A stretch of 29,489 bases of DNA from a virus. This document shows, in pieces, positions 28,278-29,489 of the stretch (position 1 is its first letter; every line of letters starts with the position of its first letter). The stretch is from positions 1-29,489 of the IMG/VR virus record IMGVR_UViG_3300028383_000157, one strand, 5' to 3'. The position numbers and the translations under genes were made by a program. The notes under the pieces were generated by a model, which was not told where the DNA came from, searched no databases, and worked only from the letters and a program-made list of their open reading frames with translations.

Positions 28278-29489
28278 ATGAGTAGTATCAAGTACAGACA
28301 AAATCAGTCCGACTTCGAGTCCAACATTCGGATCGAAAAACTCGGAGGCGAGACGTTCAAGGGTGCACCGCTCTCAAACAATGAGTTGGACACGAACCTT
28401 GCGAATCTGAACATCGGCAAGGTCGAGAACGACGGCTCGATTCCGATGTCGGGGAATCTGACGACACCCGGCATCGATGCATCCCTTGCCGCCGAGGGAT
28501 TTCGTCTGTACAACGAGGCGGGGGATCTGGTACTTACCGCCGGTAAAGACAACTCGATCGATGTTATCTTCGAGGGTAATATCGACGTCGGCGATCAGGG
28601 TTCGGTGGATGTCAACCTCGGTGGCGGTGACATCACGGCCAACAACATATTCCTGAACGGTCGTCTGATCGATCAGGCGCTGTCCGAGCGGTTCAATGTA
28701 TCCAACGTTGGTGACGTACTTCGCGCCGTCACGATCGATTCTCCGACTCTCACGGTCGACGGTACGGTCGCATCCGGCGAGACCGACGTGACGTTCGACT
28801 CGGTTGCCAATGTATTCGTCGGTGATGCAATCGCAAGTTCAAGCACCGAGATTCCCGTCGAGACCACCGTCAGCGCGATCAACGGTAATACCATCACGTT
28901 GTCGAATCCTCTGAATTCCGAGCTGACGGACGGATCATCGGTCATTATCAACTCAGAGAAGACACTGCTGAAGTTCACGACGATCGTTCGTCTGGTAAAC
29001 GTCGCTGGTGAGTTCGGTGTCGGTCAGACCGTTCGTGGTAATACGACGGGATTCAACGGCACGATTCATCGCATCGAGGGTAATAATCTGTATGTGATCA
29101 TGCAGAACGACGACGAGGAGTTTCAGGGATCGGAGCTTCTTCAGCAGATCGTAAACGGCACACCGTCCTCATCGATTCAGGGCACGGTCACCGAGGTCAT
29201 CAACACCGATACGATCAAGGTGGGTCATAAACTCAAGGTGTTCGGTGTTCAGAATACCGATCCCGCCGCCAATCAGAACGAGGCTCAGACCACACCGGTA
29301 CTAAACTCGACCAAGAACGGCACGACCGACACACAGCTCGACACACAGAACTACTACTACTGGTCGGCACAGTTTCGATTCGATAACGGCAAGATCGGTG
29401 CCGCCGCCGGTCCCACGACTGTCATCGATCATAACACTCCTGAGTATTTCGACACCGATCGGTACATCTCGTTGTCACTCGCCAGATCG
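28278..29489 (+). CDS. Fibre-like virion structural protein (N-terminal 404 aa, runs off the window)
   Basis: The ATG at 28278 begins a frame open to the window end. The start is MSSIKYRQNQSDFESNIRIE, followed by a short helix (SNNELDTNLANLNIGKVEND), then a GSIPMSGNLTTPGI motif common to tail-fibre N-termini that present a trimeric beta structure. The rest is beta-rich, with repeated two-strand units such as ETTVSAINGNTITLSNPL and SIQGTVTEVINTDTIKVGHKL. Expected to be a long fibre or baseplate-rim protein. The receptor-binding end is outside the window. The ribosome site is weak. Confidence 0.7.
   Translation, partial: MSSIKYRQNQSDFESNIRIEKLGGETFKGAPLSNNELDTNLANLNIGKVENDGSIPMSGNLTTPGIDASLAAEGFRLYNEAGDLVLTAGKDNSIDVIFEGNIDVGDQGSVDVNLGGGDITANNIFLNGRLIDQALSERFNVSNVGDVLRAVTIDSPTLTVDGTVASGETDVTFDSVANVFVGDAIASSSTEIPVETTVSAINGNTITLSNPLNSELTDGSSVIINSEKTLLKFTTIVRLVNVAGEFGVGQTVRGNTTGFNGTIHRIEGNNLYVIMQNDDEEFQGSELLQQIVNGTPSSSIQGTVTEVINTDTIKVGHKLKVFGVQNTDPAANQNEAQTTPVLNSTKNGTTDTQLDTQNYYYWSAQFRFDNGKIGAAAGPTTVIDHNTPEYFDTDRYISLSLARS

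Noticed and set aside
1-29489. CRISPR arrays, insertion sequences, homing endonucleases, integrase or attachment sites
   Set aside because: No regularly spaced repeats, transposase or recombinase motifs, or LAGLIDADG/GIY-YIG/HNH genes were seen. Apart from tRNA T-arm similarity, no long DNA direct repeats were noticed.

Overview
The window is part of the genome of a T4-superfamily myovirus (contractile tail). The evidence is a dense run of baseplate, tail-hub and head-completion homologues together with the T4 replication/late-transcription trio gp33, gp59 and gp32. Domain styles match the marine and environmental T4-like branch related to cyanophages more than the coliphages: a zinc-less gp32, a DUF4815 giant structural protein and a compact gp7. 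The arms of the tRNA-Lys gene look like those of gammaproteobacterial tRNA-Lys, which weakly hints at a proteobacterial host. The host cannot be fixed from this sequence.

Layout. (1) 1-900: the end of an upstream gene, a strong sigma70-type promoter, then three overlapping small genes, the last with an SH3-like fold. (2) 898-2161: a tRNA island (Asn, Thr, Asp, Thr, Lys, Arg, all with encoded CCA) with a 37-codon ORF and a small dual-specificity-type phosphatase gene whose stop codon lies inside tRNA-Arg. (3) 2170-5811: two further promoters of the same class driving an uncharacterised Lys-rich protein, a SleB-type cell-wall hydrolase, gp33, gp59 and gp32, closed by an intrinsic terminator. 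(4) 5811-6122: a 55-codon gene with its own T4-like late promoter, facing a two-sided terminator. (5) 6127-10394, minus strand: a head-completion/tail-hub operon of gp4, a conserved 193-aa protein, a tail-tube-fold protein, gp26 with gp51 in the -1 frame behind a U UUU UUC slippery site, and a tape-measure-like protein. (6) 10394-29489, plus strand: a long late operon of gp48, gp53, gp27-like hub, gp5 without a lysozyme domain, two small genes, a PAAR tip, gp25, gp6 (reading frame broken), gp7-like, gp8, a 2132-aa DUF4815 protein, two small proteins and a truncated fibre-like gene.

Regulation is unusually readable. Three TTTACA-17-TATAAT/TATTAT promoters precede early/middle genes. Seven exact copies of the T4 late-promoter octamer TATAAATA (plus one GATAAATA variant) sit mostly at the heads of late transcription units. 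gp33, the T4 late co-activator, is encoded here too. The most interesting items are the apparent -1 programmed frameshift making a gp26-gp51 fusion directly upstream of the tape measure, the lesion in gp6 (a 10-nt imperfect repeat at the frame change plus a missing conserved segment), the compositionally distinct AT-rich tail-tip cassette, and the stop codon embedded in a tRNA.
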